Origin: Nostoc sp. KVJ20
GTDB taxonomy: Bacteria > Cyanobacteriota > Cyanobacteriia > Cyanobacteriales > Nostocaceae
Assembly (NCBI RefSeq): GCF_001712795.1
Contig: NZ_KV757578.1
Coordinates: 1 to 32,769, forward strand
Reading direction: 5' to 3'
DNA: 32,769 nucleotides
Positions 1-7,713 of this stretch are shown in pieces. The notes below the pieces were generated by a model. It was not told the DNA's origin. It worked only from the letters and a program-made list of their open reading frames with translations, and ran no database searches. A program made the position numbers and the translations under genes. The stretch's first letter is position 1, and the number at the start of each line of letters is the position of its first letter.

Positions 1-93
1 AGCCGTGAATATGAAATGGCGGGTGGTGTTCGCAAAAGCGATCGCATTCGCAAAAGCACAGCAACACGTTTAAGGGCAACTCCAGTGGTATAG
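1..93 (+). CDS. Possible 3' end of a gene entering from the left
   Basis: Frame 1 is open from the first base to a TAG at 91-93 and encodes 30 residues of a strongly basic tail (…VRKSDRIRKSTATRLRATPVV). A second frame is also open for 23 codons, so openness alone proves little. The Arg/Lys/Ser/Thr-rich composition and the clean stop just before a tandem repeat favour a real C-terminus. I do not recognise the family. The sequence left of the window would settle it. Confidence 0.35.
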   Translation, partial: SREYEMAGGVRKSDRIRKSTATRLRATPVV

Positions 94-121
94 CAGGAGG
101 CAGGAGGCAGGAGGCAGGAGG
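93..121. repeat. Tandem heptamer repeat (GCAGGAG)4
   Basis: Four perfect copies of GCAGGAG plus one extra G directly follow the stop codon at 91-93. Short tandem heptamers of this kind are common between genes in Nostoc-type genomes and probably arise by slippage. No function is implied. Confidence 0.85.
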
Positions 122-159
122 TCAAAGTATTACTATTCCTAGCCTTGGGGTTTTCAAAA

Positions 160-798
160 TGTCCTAACCTATGTGACTACGGCTATAAAAAAGTGGTTTA
201 AAATTTTTAATAAAAATACAACTAATGGATACTTTAAAAAACACGTAGGCTAGATTTGCTAATCTAAATAATCGGCTTCATTGAAGAATAATTCAGAAAT
301 CAGAATTGAGGACTCAGAATCAATCAGTTGCGGGTCTAAATTCTGTTTGATAAAAAGAACTCATTTGTAAGGATAGTCCAAACTCTAATATAGGAATCCG
401 CTTTGATTTCTGAACTAATTTGCGTAGGCAGGCAATAGGGAATAGGCAACAGGCAACAGTCAAGAAAGCTTCTTAGTTGTACTGAGTTTTTTCAGAAATC
501 AAATATGAGTCCTATATAAAATCCGGTTAATTACTTACCTTTTAGGCTGAGTAAAAAAAAAGCAATAATCGTACTCAACACAAAAAGTCTAAAGCCCCAA
601 CATGAGCCGTTCCAATAATTTGATGATATACCACGCTTAACACTTGAAAACGCCTATATATAAACCAATACGCTTGGGTTAAGGGCTAATTGTACAAAAT
701 GGTGGGTTTTTGAGAAGCGATAAATCGTCGTCAAGACAAGTGTTTTGGTCTTATCTCAACTGTATTGATATATAGCCGTAGTCACACAGATTAGGACA
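160..798. mobile_element. 639-bp segment bounded by 28-bp inverted repeats
   Basis: Positions 160-187 and 771-798 are inverted copies that match at 26 of 28 bases (core TGTGACTACGGCTATA). The segment has no convincing ORF, so it looks like a non-autonomous element or a badly decayed insertion sequence. A second, smaller MITE (389-516) is nested inside. I see no clear target-site duplication at the outer ends, which leaves open that the two arms are separate dispersed repeats. Confidence 0.5.
389..516. mobile_element. TA-type MITE, copy A
   Basis: A 128-bp element begins with TATAGGAATCC and ends with the related inverted sequence GAGTCCTATA. The ends are imperfect terminal inverted repeats of about 26 bp that share TTTGATTTCTGAA on the inner side. 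The terminal TA on each side fits TA-target elements of the IS630/Tc1-mariner type. A second copy in the opposite orientation lies at 15788-15894; this copy is 21 bp longer because it carries extra GGCAA(C/T)A-type tandem units near 427-463. Confidence 0.75.
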
Positions 799-845
799 GT
801 CTTGATTGATCAAAGTCTTGAAACAACTGGGTTTTTACTCATCAC

Positions 846-873
846 GGGCTAAACCTTAGCTATCCGCTAACAG
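846..873. repeat. 28-bp dispersed repeat, copy 1
   Basis: These 28 bases (core AAACCTTAGCTATCCGCTAA) recur without a mismatch in the opposite orientation at 9325-9352. The flanks of the two copies do not match. Neither copy lies inside an intact gene. It is a dispersed repeat of unknown origin. Confidence 0.8.
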
Positions 874-921
874 AACTCAGCACTGAGTGGGTAAAAAGCT
901 TTGTTGATGATTTTAAACAAT

Positions 922-954
922 GAATGCACACAGATAAGTTATCTGTGTGCATTC
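922..954. terminator. Strong hairpin downstream of the 983-1648 gene
   Basis: GAATGCACACAGATA pairs perfectly with TATCTGTGTGCATTC around a 3-base loop (15-bp stem). It lies 29 bp beyond the stop codon of the minus-strand gene at 983-1648. Read on the minus strand it is followed by ATTGTTT, a weak U-tract. It may be the terminator of that gene or a REP-like palindrome. Confidence 0.5.
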
Positions 955-982
955 GTATTAATCTGTGGTTTAATTTCCCTGA

Positions 983-1648
983 TTAGTGCATTTCATCGTA
1001 TTCTGGGGCTTCAACTCTTCTTGCTTCCATCCGTGAAGCAGGCAGAAACTCAGCGCGACGGACTGGAACCAAAGGTGGTGTATTTCCTTGGTAGGGGTGA
1101 ATAACTTGTACAGTACGGGCTGAACGCTGCCGTGGTGAGAACAAAGCCAATACCCCAGCGACGACAACACCACCACCAATAGTCAGAGTTGCGCCTCCCA
1201 CAGCCCAAAGCATGGGTGAAGACCACCAAGGATTTTCTGGCTGCAATGCTGCTGATTTTGGTTGGTTATTCTGCTGGGCTAATTGCCACTGCTGCTGAGT
1301 ATTGAAATTTTGAACTTGCCCTTGGAGTTGTTGATTTTGCAACTTTAGCTGTTCATTGTCGTTTTTTAAACGCTCCAGCTGCATTTGCGCGTTCAGTTTC
1401 TCCATCTCTAAGCGCTGGTCAGTATTGGGAGCAGTCGGTGGTTGAGCCTGACCGGGATACACTGGTGGTGGCGCATAAGGGTTATAAGGAGAATACATTG
1501 GTTGCTGCATTCCCGGCGCTACGACACCTGGCATTTGCGGAGCAACAGCAAAGTTAGGTTGTAGGGGGGTATTTGTTCCTTTGAGCAATACGAGAGCCGC
1601 CAGCCCAGCTACGGCGACCCCGCCGATAAACGCCATACTCTCACTCAT
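983..1648 (-). CDS. Coiled-coil membrane-anchored hypothetical protein
   Basis: This 221-residue protein is of unknown function. An N-terminal hydrophobic segment (about residues 6-24) is followed by a Pro/Gln/Tyr-rich linker (about 29-75), a Gln/Asn/Leu-rich stretch with heptad-like spacing typical of a coiled coil (about 76-125), a second hydrophobic segment (about 142-170), and a basic tail. This suggests a membrane protein with an extended self-association region. The start at 1648 is supported by AGGAG at 1657-1661, eight bases upstream. It stands alone, about 240 bp downstream of trpA on the same strand. Residues 1-5 could be skipped if the second Met is used. I do not recognise a named family. 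Confidence 0.8.
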   Translation of the reverse strand: MSESMAFIGGVAVAGLAALVLLKGTNTPLQPNFAVAPQMPGVVAPGMQQPMYSPYNPYAPPPVYPGQAQPPTAPNTDQRLEMEKLNAQMQLERLKNDNEQLKLQNQQLQGQVQNFNTQQQWQLAQQNNQPKSAALQPENPWWSSPMLWAVGGATLTIGGGVVVAGVLALFSPRQRSARTVQVIHPYQGNTPPLVPVRRAEFLPASRMEARRVEAPEYDEMH

Positions 1649-1890
1649 CGCCTTTGCTCCTCGATTGCGACGTAACTATAATCATTTGTGACTGACTCAC
1701 TCTCACACTCACACTCATAAATTATGCCTACTTGATTTCACATAATACTCAAACTATAAGCAACTATATCAGCTAGTTTTTTTACACCATGATATCTGAT
1801 GTTAATATTCAAGACCATAATGGTCAAATTGTCTACCAAGCAACGATAGAAAAACTACACTGTTATACTTTTTTAATCTACTTTCTCCGT

Positions 1891-2718
1891 CTAATCAAGA
1901 GGAGTATTTATGCTGGTGTTGGTGGCTTTGATGGCTGCCTTGAGACTTTGGCAAAATTGGGCGATCGCATTTAGTCCTTGCTCTGGTGTTCCTTCTGCTA
2001 GCCGTTTCACAAAAGCGCTGCCTACGATCGCTCCATCTGCGCCCCATTCCATTACCTGATGGGCTTGTGCAGCTTCGGAGATGCCAAAGCCGACAGCGAT
2101 GGGTTTATCAGTAACACTACGAATTTGTTGGAGTAAATCTGACACGCGGTTTTCCAGTTGCGATCGCACTCCTGTAACCCCTGTAACGCTGACTAAATAA
2201 ATAAACCCTTGAGAAGAACGAGCGATCGCTTCTATCCGTTCAGCAGAACTGGTGGGAGCTACCAACAAGATAACGTCAATTCCCATCTCACTAGCTGCTT
2301 GGAGCAAGCCTGCTGCTTCCTCTAAGGGTAAGTCAGGTATTACCAATCCAGCGACCCCAGCAGCGGAAATTTGCTGAAGAAATTTGTCAATTCCTCGGTG
2401 CAAAATTGGGTTGTAGTAAGTAAATAAGACAATAGGCGATCGCAATTTGGGAGTAATCCCTTGCAACATTTCCAGCACTTGCTCCAATTTTGTGCCCCTT
2501 TGTAGAGCGCGGGTAGCAGCAGCTTGAATTACTGGCCCATCAGCTAGAGGATCGGAATAAGGTATGCCCAGTTCAATAATATCGGCTCCATTCTGATCTA
2601 GAACCTGCAAAGCTTTTGCTGTTGTTTCTAAATCTGGATCGCCAGCAGTGATAAAAGGAATCAGAGCGCACTCACGATTGTGCCCAAGGGTTTTAAAGCA
2701 ATCAGAAATCGCAGTCAT
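1891..2718 (-). CDS. trpA: Tryptophan synthase alpha subunit
   Basis: TrpA cleaves indole-3-glycerol phosphate to indole and glyceraldehyde-3-phosphate; indole is channelled to the TrpB subunit. The 275-residue sequence has the family signatures: [11 protein letters not shown] near residue 20, the [17 protein letters not shown] motif near 50-66 with the catalytic Glu and Asp, VPDLPLEE in the middle, and the phosphate-binding GFGISEA and [12 protein letters not shown] segments near the end. It is about ten residues longer than usual because of a Thr/Asn-rich tail. It lies downstream of the DUF3007 and ndhL genes, an order also known from other cyanobacteria. No strong ribosome binding site is seen; a tandem heptamer repeat lies directly upstream. 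Confidence 0.97.
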   Translation of the reverse strand: MTAISDCFKTLGHNRECALIPFITAGDPDLETTAKALQVLDQNGADIIELGIPYSDPLADGPVIQAAATRALQRGTKLEQVLEMLQGITPKLRSPIVLFTYYNPILHRGIDKFLQQISAAGVAGLVIPDLPLEEAAGLLQAASEMGIDVILLVAPTSSAERIEAIARSSQGFIYLVSVTGVTGVRSQLENRVSDLLQQIRSVTDKPIAVGFGISEAAQAHQVMEWGADGAIVGSAFVKRLAEGTPEQGLNAIAQFCQSLKAAIKATNTSINTPLD

Positions 2719-2728
2719 TGGTAATTAG

Positions 2729-2768
2729 TCATTGGTCATTGGTCACTGGTCATTGGTCATTGGTCATT
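2729..2768. repeat. Tandem heptamer repeat (TCATTGG)n before trpA
   Basis: Five to six copies of TCATTGG, one with a C for T, fill most of the 101-bp gap between the DUF3007 gene and trpA. A partial inverted unit (CTGACCAATGA) lies near 2803-2814. It is of the same class as other Nostoc tandem heptamers. Confidence 0.85.
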
Positions 2769-2819
2769 AGCTCTAGGCAAGTTACAAAGGACAAATGAGA
2801 CAACTGACCAATGATAACT

Positions 2820-3131
2820 TTACACCTGAGACTGCTCTTCTTGTTCTATTTCAGCTTGAATTCGTGCGAGTTCTTCGGGAGAAAGCTCGTCTAGCCGCTT
2901 TTGCAGAAAGTCTTGCTCATACTGTTCCCGCTGTTGATGGTAGGTCATTTTTTGTCCCACCGCCCGGAAAAAATAGGTGGCTAACCAGCCAACTAACCCA
3001 CTGATTAGTAAGACTTGGCTCCATATACCAGCTTTCTGATTATCCAAACCGACTAGCTGTAATCCTACATAAGCCAAGCCGCCGGCAATAAAAACACCCA
3101 AGCCAATTCCAATAGCGTCAATCCGTCGCAT
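2820..3131 (-). CDS. DUF3007 family membrane protein
   Basis: A 103-residue protein with two hydrophobic helices (about residues 6-28 and 36-55) is followed by a charged tail rich in Gln, Glu and Arg (YHQQREQYEQDFLQKRL…). Size, topology and the ELSPEELARIQAEIEQE ending match DUF3007, a family of cyanobacteria and plastids without an assigned role. It starts 24 bp after the ndhL stop and probably forms one transcript with ndhL, which suggests a thylakoid location. This link to the NDH-1 complex is inference from gene order only. Confidence 0.8.
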   Translation of the reverse strand: MRRIDAIGIGLGVFIAGGLAYVGLQLVGLDNQKAGIWSQVLLISGLVGWLATYFFRAVGQKMTYHQQREQYEQDFLQKRLDELSPEELARIQAEIEQEEQSQV

Positions 3132-3155
3132 GAGAGTTATGACCTACCAATCTCG

Positions 3156-3377
3156 TTAAACTTGAATTTGTCGCCGTTGGGGTCGGAAATTTACAAACGG
3201 CGATAGAACCAACAAACCTGGAAAGAAGAAAAACACCAAAAAGTACATCAACACACGCTCGATGGAGCTAGCTACATACCAACGCTGCTTCAGGTACAGC
3301 AAGACAGCAATCGGGATTACCAGAAGGTAAGCTCCAGCCAAAATCAGATACAGCAGGGCGACGATCATAACTTTCAA
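3156..3377 (-). CDS. ndhL: NAD(P)H-quinone oxidoreductase subunit L
   Basis: NdhL is a small membrane subunit of the cyanobacterial/plastid NDH-1 complex, needed for cyclic electron flow and inorganic carbon uptake. The 73-residue protein has two membrane helices (about residues 4-28 and 40-62) and the family features [16 protein letters not shown], a KQRWY turn, and the NFRPQRRQ end. Length fits the family. It heads a likely ndhL-DUF3007-trpA unit. The start at 3377 is the only Met before the first helix. Confidence 0.92.
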   Translation of the reverse strand: MKVMIVALLYLILAGAYLLVIPIAVLLYLKQRWYVASSIERVLMYFLVFFFFPGLLVLSPFVNFRPQRRQIQV

Positions 3378-3741
3378 GTCTTAAGCATCTGTTTTCCATC
3401 ATAGGCTGAACAGCCTAACTGAGGGAAGTATAGTCATGATGCTTTCAACATTACTGCGGTAGAATTTCTTTTTTATATCCAGATTGACTAACAAAAGGTA
3501 ATTTTATGCTATTATCGTAAATCTACCAGCAAGCAAGCGCTTAAATCAAACAAGATCGAAAACTCATCCAGATTGATTACGGGGAAACAAAGAAAACTTC
3601 TAATTTTGGGAAACAATCGCACAGTCTGGAAAAAATATTTTCAATCTCGTTGGACAAAAGACACAATTGATGGTGGAATAGATGAGGGGGTATTTGCTGC
3701 CTCTACAAAATAACTAGTTACACTAGTTGCCAAACACCTGC
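3378..3741. other. Divergent spacer between ndhL and trnL
   Basis: This 364-bp spacer must contain the promoter of the minus-strand ndhL unit and that of the plus-strand trnL. It is AT-rich and holds no convincing ORF and no strong hairpin. I cannot assign specific promoter boxes. Confidence 0.5.
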
Positions 3742-3775
3742 GGGGGTGTGGCGGAATGGTAGACGCTACGGACTT

Positions 3776-4073
3776 AAATAATTGAGCCTTGAAGGAGAAA
3801 TCCCTCAAGTGTAAGCTCTCAAACTCAGGGAAACCTAAATCTGGTGACAGACATGGCAATCCTGAGCCAAGCCCAAAAATTTTAGATTTGCGATTTTAGA
3901 TTTGGGATTAATTTTCAATCCAAAATCCAAAATCAAAAACCCAAAATTGAGGGAAGGTGCAGAGACCCGACGGGAGCTACCCTAACGTTAAGTCGAGGGT
4001 AAAGGGAGAGTCCAATTCTTAAAACCTGAACTGGCTATAGCTATCAGGTAGCAGTGAAAACTGCGGAAGAATG
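3776..4073 (+). ncRNA. Self-splicing group I intron in trnL(UAA)
   Basis: The 298-nt intron starts at AAATAATTGAGCCTTG and ends in the conserved terminal G (AAGAATG). Core elements are readable: CTCAGGGAAACCTAAAT (P3/P4 region), GGCAATCCTGAGCCAAGCC (P5/P6 region), GACCCGACGGGAGCTACCCTAAC around P7/P3 and AAGGGAGAGTCCAATTCT near P8/P9. It has no reading frame for a homing endonuclease, as usual for this lineage. It is somewhat longer than the Anabaena PCC 7120 intron (about 250 nt) because of the P6b extension described separately. Confidence 0.95.
3882..3944. repeat. P6b heptanucleotide hairpin of the trnL intron
   Basis: Four heptamers TTAGATT, TGCGATT, TTAGATT, TGGGATT (3882-3909) face four complementary heptamers AATCCAA, AATCCAA, AATCAAA, AACCCAA (3917-3944) across a 7-nt loop, giving nine units of exactly seven bases. 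The first arm matches the degenerate TDNGATT pattern known for one class of Nostoc trnL introns. The units extend the P6b stem without touching the catalytic core. Confidence 0.9.
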
Positions 4074-4161
4074 AAAATCCGTTGACCGTAATAGGTCGTG
4101 TGGGTTCAAGTCCCTCCACCCCCACTAAAAATTTAAAATGCCAAAAAGCTTCCATAAAAAG

Positions 4162-4202
4162 TATGGGCGAGTTGTATCTAATCATAGATTAACTCGCCCA
4201 TA
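4162..4202. terminator. Hairpin downstream of trnL
   Basis: TATGGGCGAGTT (4162-4173) pairs with AACTCGCCCATA (4191-4202), and an inner ATCTA/TAGAT pairing extends the stem. It begins 38 bp after the tRNA 3' end and is followed by TCTTTAT. It is the likely terminator of the trnL transcript. Confidence 0.6.
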
Positions 4203-4421
4203 TCTTTATGCATGGTCTTTTATAGGTAAAGTTAAGTAATTTCACTGGACTATTTAATGAAGTATTAAACAATTTGTCTTTAATACTTTATTTATAGTCT
4301 TAGTTAATCAAATTTATGTAAAAAGATTACTGAATCTCTGAAGAATAGATTGATACTACTGTTCACCAAGGTTAAGCTGGTAATAATATGAACAGGAAGC
4401 CTTTTTGTCCTGATAACTGAA

Positions 4422-5744
4422 ATGACCGCTAATAGTTTATCAATCAGTCAGGAAGATACCCATTGTGTTACGTCTAACTCTAGACAGCTAAATGTGCAAA
4501 TTGCACAAGAGGAGGTTTATAGCTTCTTCGTGGAAATTGTCAAAAAACTGTCACCAGAGGATGTTTTACGGGAATTCAAAGGTTTATTTATAGACGGTCT
4601 TGATTCAGAGGATTCAGATTATATACCTGGAATATACAGTATTTTTTTAGATGATAACGAACAGGAATTATACAATACGCTTAAAAGGTGTTGCTACATC
4701 ATAGTTAATAATTGGAAAAGTAACCGAAAAGACAAATATATACAAGAATTAGTTAATTTATTTGTTAATGAAAATCTGAAGATAAAGACCAATAATCATC
4801 CAATAGTAAAAATTTGTAAGAACTGGCTAGAGAATTTTGTCAACAGCAAAGATTATCAAGAACTAAAATTATTTGCTAATAAATATGAGGAATCATCTAA
4901 AGGTCATTGGGCTAATCGCTATACGTCCTATTTATTAATTGACCAATCTGTTAATAAAAATAATCCCAGAGAGCAACAAGAGGCTGCTAGAAAGCTTTCT
5001 AAACAGATAAAAGACAAATTTAAGTTTGAACTAGCAATATACATTGCTCGTTCTCAATCTGCTGTATCAAGCACGACACGCTATAAAAATCCCAGTGTTT
5101 TGGGAGATCAAGCTCTGCGGCTAATAAAAGCCATTGTCTTAAAAAGAGGTGTATTTAGCCATGAAAATATTGCCCATATATTTATCAAGCAAACTCAAAA
5201 TCAAACTCTGGAAGAATTTAAAATAAACTTGGAAAAATATCTATTTTTTTCTGTAGAAAATCAAGAATCAGTAGAGAGTTGGAGGCAGCAATTTGCAAAT
5301 GTTTTATCCTTATGGAAAAAGGATTATAATCAAGAAATTATGACTAAAGAATTATTCTTGAGAACCTGCAATCGAGTTATTGATTGCTTGACAATAGAAA
5401 ATGGAAAACAACCTTCATCATTATTTATACTATTAATTAGTCAAGGTCATTCTCTAACATTGGTAATTGTACTATTAAAAATTATTTTGATTTCTAAAAA
5501 CTCTCGCAGACATTTAGAAACTCGGATTGCTCACTTGATTCGTTTTTATGAAAAGTATTCGGAAGAGGAATGCAAGGGAGTCATTAATTTTATGGAAATT
5601 TTTAATATCACGTTTGCAATTTATGCAGAAAACGTGGAATATAACTTGATTAAGATGGAAGAAGAGAAACAAAGCAGTAATCCACAGTTAAACCTGGATG
5701 GTTATCGTGTGTTTTCACAGATGAAGGTAGATAGAAAAAAATGA
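4422..5744 (+). CDS. Unrecognised AT-rich helical protein
   Basis: This 440-residue protein is not recognised. It has no signal peptide; one hydrophobic stretch (SSLFILLISQGHSLTLVIVLLKIILI, about residues 335-360) could be a buried helix or a membrane segment. The rest is charged and mostly helical, with many Lys, Glu and Asn. Codon use is clearly more AT-rich than in neighbouring genes, consistent with weak expression or acquisition. No strong ribosome binding site precedes the ATG at 4422. It ends 12 bp before the stop of the convergent gene at 5757. The long continuous frame makes it a real gene; the function is unknown. Confidence 0.8.
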   Translation: MTANSLSISQEDTHCVTSNSRQLNVQIAQEEVYSFFVEIVKKLSPEDVLREFKGLFIDGLDSEDSDYIPGIYSIFLDDNEQELYNTLKRCCYIIVNNWKSNRKDKYIQELVNLFVNENLKIKTNNHPIVKICKNWLENFVNSKDYQELKLFANKYEESSKGHWANRYTSYLLIDQSVNKNNPREQQEAARKLSKQIKDKFKFELAIYIARSQSAVSSTTRYKNPSVLGDQALRLIKAIVLKRGVFSHENIAHIFIKQTQNQTLEEFKINLEKYLFFSVENQESVESWRQQFANVLSLWKKDYNQEIMTKELFLRTCNRVIDCLTIENGKQPSSLFILLISQGHSLTLVIVLLKIILISKNSRRHLETRIAHLIRFYEKYSEEECKGVINFMEIFNITFAIYAENVEYNLIKMEEEKQSSNPQLNLDGYRVFSQMKVDRKK

Positions 5745-5756
5745 GTTTTACCTGAT

Positions 5757-6677
5757 TCAGGATTTAGCAAGGCGTTCGTCTAACCAGGCGAGGCCAGCAC
5801 CCGCAGTTTCAGCTAGAATACTAATGAGGCGATATAGAGCGATCGCACTAAATACTAGGGCAGATGGAAAGTGGTGTCGTAAAAGTTCATACGCAGTCGC
5901 TTCAAATACACCTAAACCACCAGGCGCACCGGGTATGACAAGCCCCAATAACCAAGCGCAGCTAAAAGCCCCTAACAATAAAGGTATTTGATTCGCATTC
6001 AACGAACTCAGGGCGAAGATAGTTAGTATAAACCCAGTGGCGCGTAATAGCATAAAACCCAATTCTCCTAACAAAGGTCGTAGAGGGTAGCTTTTAAGAC
6101 TGAAGGGAACAGTTGGTTCAGTGGTAGCAGCAGACTTTTTTGCTTTCAATTTGTGCAAAAAGCGAATAACTGGGTTTAAAAACCAAGGATGAATCGCACA
6201 AAGGACTACAGCTAAACTCAGCAATTGTAGTATTTGCAAAACGAGGGTAGTATTCGCTGCTGCAAATTGGCTACTGCATAGGACAATAATGATTAAAGCA
6301 GCCGCTAGCATGAGTAGGGGTTCGAGCAAAACGCTTAAGGTGGCTGCACCAGCAGAAACATTGGCGTTTTTGGCGGCGACAATTCGCCCGTAGTAATGCC
6401 AGATATTACCTGGTAAATACTTAGCTATGTTCGTTTTTAGGTAAACTTGGATAAATTGGGGAGATGATACAGGTTGATTTAACTCTTGTAGAATCCAAGT
6501 CCAGATCCAGCCTGCCCAAGTATGTGCCAGTAAAGTGACCCCTGTAGCGATCGCCATAATTGCCCATCCTACCTCATCAATGCGGATAGCAGTCACCTCA
6601 ATCCAATTATCCTTCAGAGCTTTCCCCAAAAAAAACAGCGTTCCTCCCAAAATTATCCAGCGTAAAAATTGTTTCAT
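5757..6677 (-). CDS. UPF0104 / LPG-synthase-type membrane protein
   Basis: A 306-residue integral membrane protein with about seven or eight hydrophobic helices. It resembles the membrane part of lysylphosphatidylglycerol synthase and the AglD/UPF0104 group: an N-terminal helix, a conserved YLKTNIAKYLPGNIWHYYGR segment (about residues 85-104) and, near the C-terminus, IPGAPGGLGVFEATAYELL (about 249-267), which is the family signature. The cytosolic aminoacyl-transfer domain of full MprF is absent. Family members are thought to act in lipid or envelope metabolism, with the substrate here unknown. It is transcribed alone, converging with the 4422-5744 gene. Confidence 0.82.
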   Translation of the reverse strand: MKQFLRWIILGGTLFFLGKALKDNWIEVTAIRIDEVGWAIMAIATGVTLLAHTWAGWIWTWILQELNQPVSSPQFIQVYLKTNIAKYLPGNIWHYYGRIVAAKNANVSAGAATLSVLLEPLLMLAAALIIIVLCSSQFAAANTTLVLQILQLLSLAVVLCAIHPWFLNPVIRFLHKLKAKKSAATTEPTVPFSLKSYPLRPLLGELGFMLLRATGFILTIFALSSLNANQIPLLLGAFSCAWLLGLVIPGAPGGLGVFEATAYELLRHHFPSALVFSAIALYRLISILAETAGAGLAWLDERLAKS

Positions 6678-7015
6678 GAATTTAGTAATTTAACGGTAGA
6701 GCAACAATGGCTGAATACCTCAACTCTTATGGTATATAAGCTATATATGCAAAGCTTTTGAAGTATCAAACAACTTGATTAGCTCTTTTGACGACAACCA
6801 TATTAACTTAGTTTATATCTCCCTAGAGTTAGATAAAAATATTATTTTTGTACTAATTAAAATGTGACTTGCGCTAGATGTAAAATTCATTTTATTATTC
6901 GTATGATTAAGAAAAGTTATTGTTTTGTCTGAATAGTTCGGATACAAAAATAATTCACAAATACCAATCTTGGTTGAAGTTTAACTTAGTCACAAAAATG
7001 CAGGGAGTTAGAAGT
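6678..7015. other. Divergent AT-rich spacer
   Basis: This 338-bp spacer separates the minus-strand UPF0104 gene from the plus-strand lipoprotein gene and should hold both promoters. It is very AT-rich. An in-frame extension upstream of the lipoprotein start (from 6920) lacks a signal-like sequence and is not counted as coding. Confidence 0.5.
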
Positions 7016-7615
7016 ATGAAAAAAGCAATGAATTGGCTGAAAAATATCCGTCCCTTGAAAATTTTAACTGTTTTCTTAGCAGGAATGTTTCTATTTATGG
7101 CACAGGCTTGTGGCGCTCCGGGAGTAGCAACACAGCCACCACAACCTGGCGCTCAAGCACCTAATATCGAACGATACGATGCCACAAAAGATTATCCTCT
7201 CTCCTCTCCCGCTGGTGGGATGAACAACTTTAGTGATGTAGATCCTAGAGCGAGAGATGAAAAGGCAGCAAATGACAGGGCTGAGGCACTAGTGAAAAAT
7301 GCTCAAAGAAACATTGAGCAAAAGGGAATTGACAGCCGAGAGCAATATAGCCGTAATTTTCAACAAGGTACACCTGTCGGTGAAAGAGTGAAGAATCTAG
7401 GTGAAGATATTGGCAGTTCCGCTGAGGAGTTACGGGAAGGTGTTGTTAAGGGGACTCAGCGTGGATTTGAAAATTTGAAGGGTAATACCCAGAATGCAGC
7501 CCAAGATTTGACGAAAAATGTTCAGCGTGGGGCAGAAGATGCTGGTAAAAATGTTCAGCGCACAGCTGAAGATGCAGGCGACGCAGTGAAGGGAGCAGTT
7601 AGAAACGTTGATTGA
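7016..7615 (+). CDS. Lipoprotein with LEA-like 11-residue repeats
   Basis: A 199-residue protein with a basic N-terminus, a hydrophobic segment (about residues 15-28) and a lipobox-like MAQAC ending at Cys32, which predicts export and lipid anchoring. The mature part is hydrophilic, Pro-rich at first, then a long amphipathic helix whose end shows exact 11-residue units: KNVQRGAEDAG, KNVQRTAEDAG, DAVKGAVRNVD. Such 11-mers occur in LEA group 3 and apolipoprotein-like proteins that bind membranes or protect against drying; a role of that kind is inference. The start at 7016 is preferred over upstream codons because AGGGAG (7002-7007) lies eight bases before it and the signal follows directly. 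A clear terminator follows. Confidence 0.85.
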   Translation: MKKAMNWLKNIRPLKILTVFLAGMFLFMAQACGAPGVATQPPQPGAQAPNIERYDATKDYPLSSPAGGMNNFSDVDPRARDEKAANDRAEALVKNAQRNIEQKGIDSREQYSRNFQQGTPVGERVKNLGEDIGSSAEELREGVVKGTQRGFENLKGNTQNAAQDLTKNVQRGAEDAGKNVQRTAEDAGDAVKGAVRNVD

Positions 7616-7684
7616 AATTAGTCATTCAATCTCTTAAAAAAATATGAAAGCGCCCACAGACCTTTAGTCTGGGGCTACCTAAAC

Positions 7685-7708
7685 AAAGCCTGCCTACGCA
7701 GGCTTTTT
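7685..7708 (+). terminator. Rho-independent terminator
   Basis: AAAGCCTGC (7685-7693) pairs with GCAGGCTTT (7698-7706) around the loop CTAC and runs into five T residues. It lies 70 bp after the lipoprotein stop codon. Confidence 0.8.
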
Positions 7709-7713
7709 GAGTT

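Larger units (their letters stand above)
3742..4124 (+). tRNA. trnL-UAA: tRNA-Leu(UAA), split by a group I intron
   Basis: Exon 1 is 3742-3775 and exon 2 is 4074-4124; joined they give an 85-nt tRNA. The acceptor stem pairs GGGGGTG (3742-3748) with CACCCCC (4117-4123), followed by discriminator A. The anticodon stem ACGGA/TCCGT encloses the loop CTTAAAA with anticodon TAA; the intron interrupts the anticodon after its first base, the classic position. The T-arm (GGGTTCAAGTCCC) is intact. CCA is not encoded. This is the well-known cyanobacterial and plastid trnL arrangement. Confidence 0.97.

Noticed and set aside
901..1104. Plus-strand ORF of 67 codons
   Set aside because: It lies across a hairpin and antisense to the well-supported 983-1648 gene, and its composition is not protein-like.
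2729..2768. Heptamer tandem repeat as a CRISPR array
   Set aside because: Units are seven bases long and contiguous with no spacers; no cas genes are in the window.
3641..4185. Minus-strand ORFs across the trnL intron (possible homing endonuclease)
   Set aside because: They are antisense to tRNA exons and intron core, short, and show no LAGLIDADG or GIY-YIG motif.
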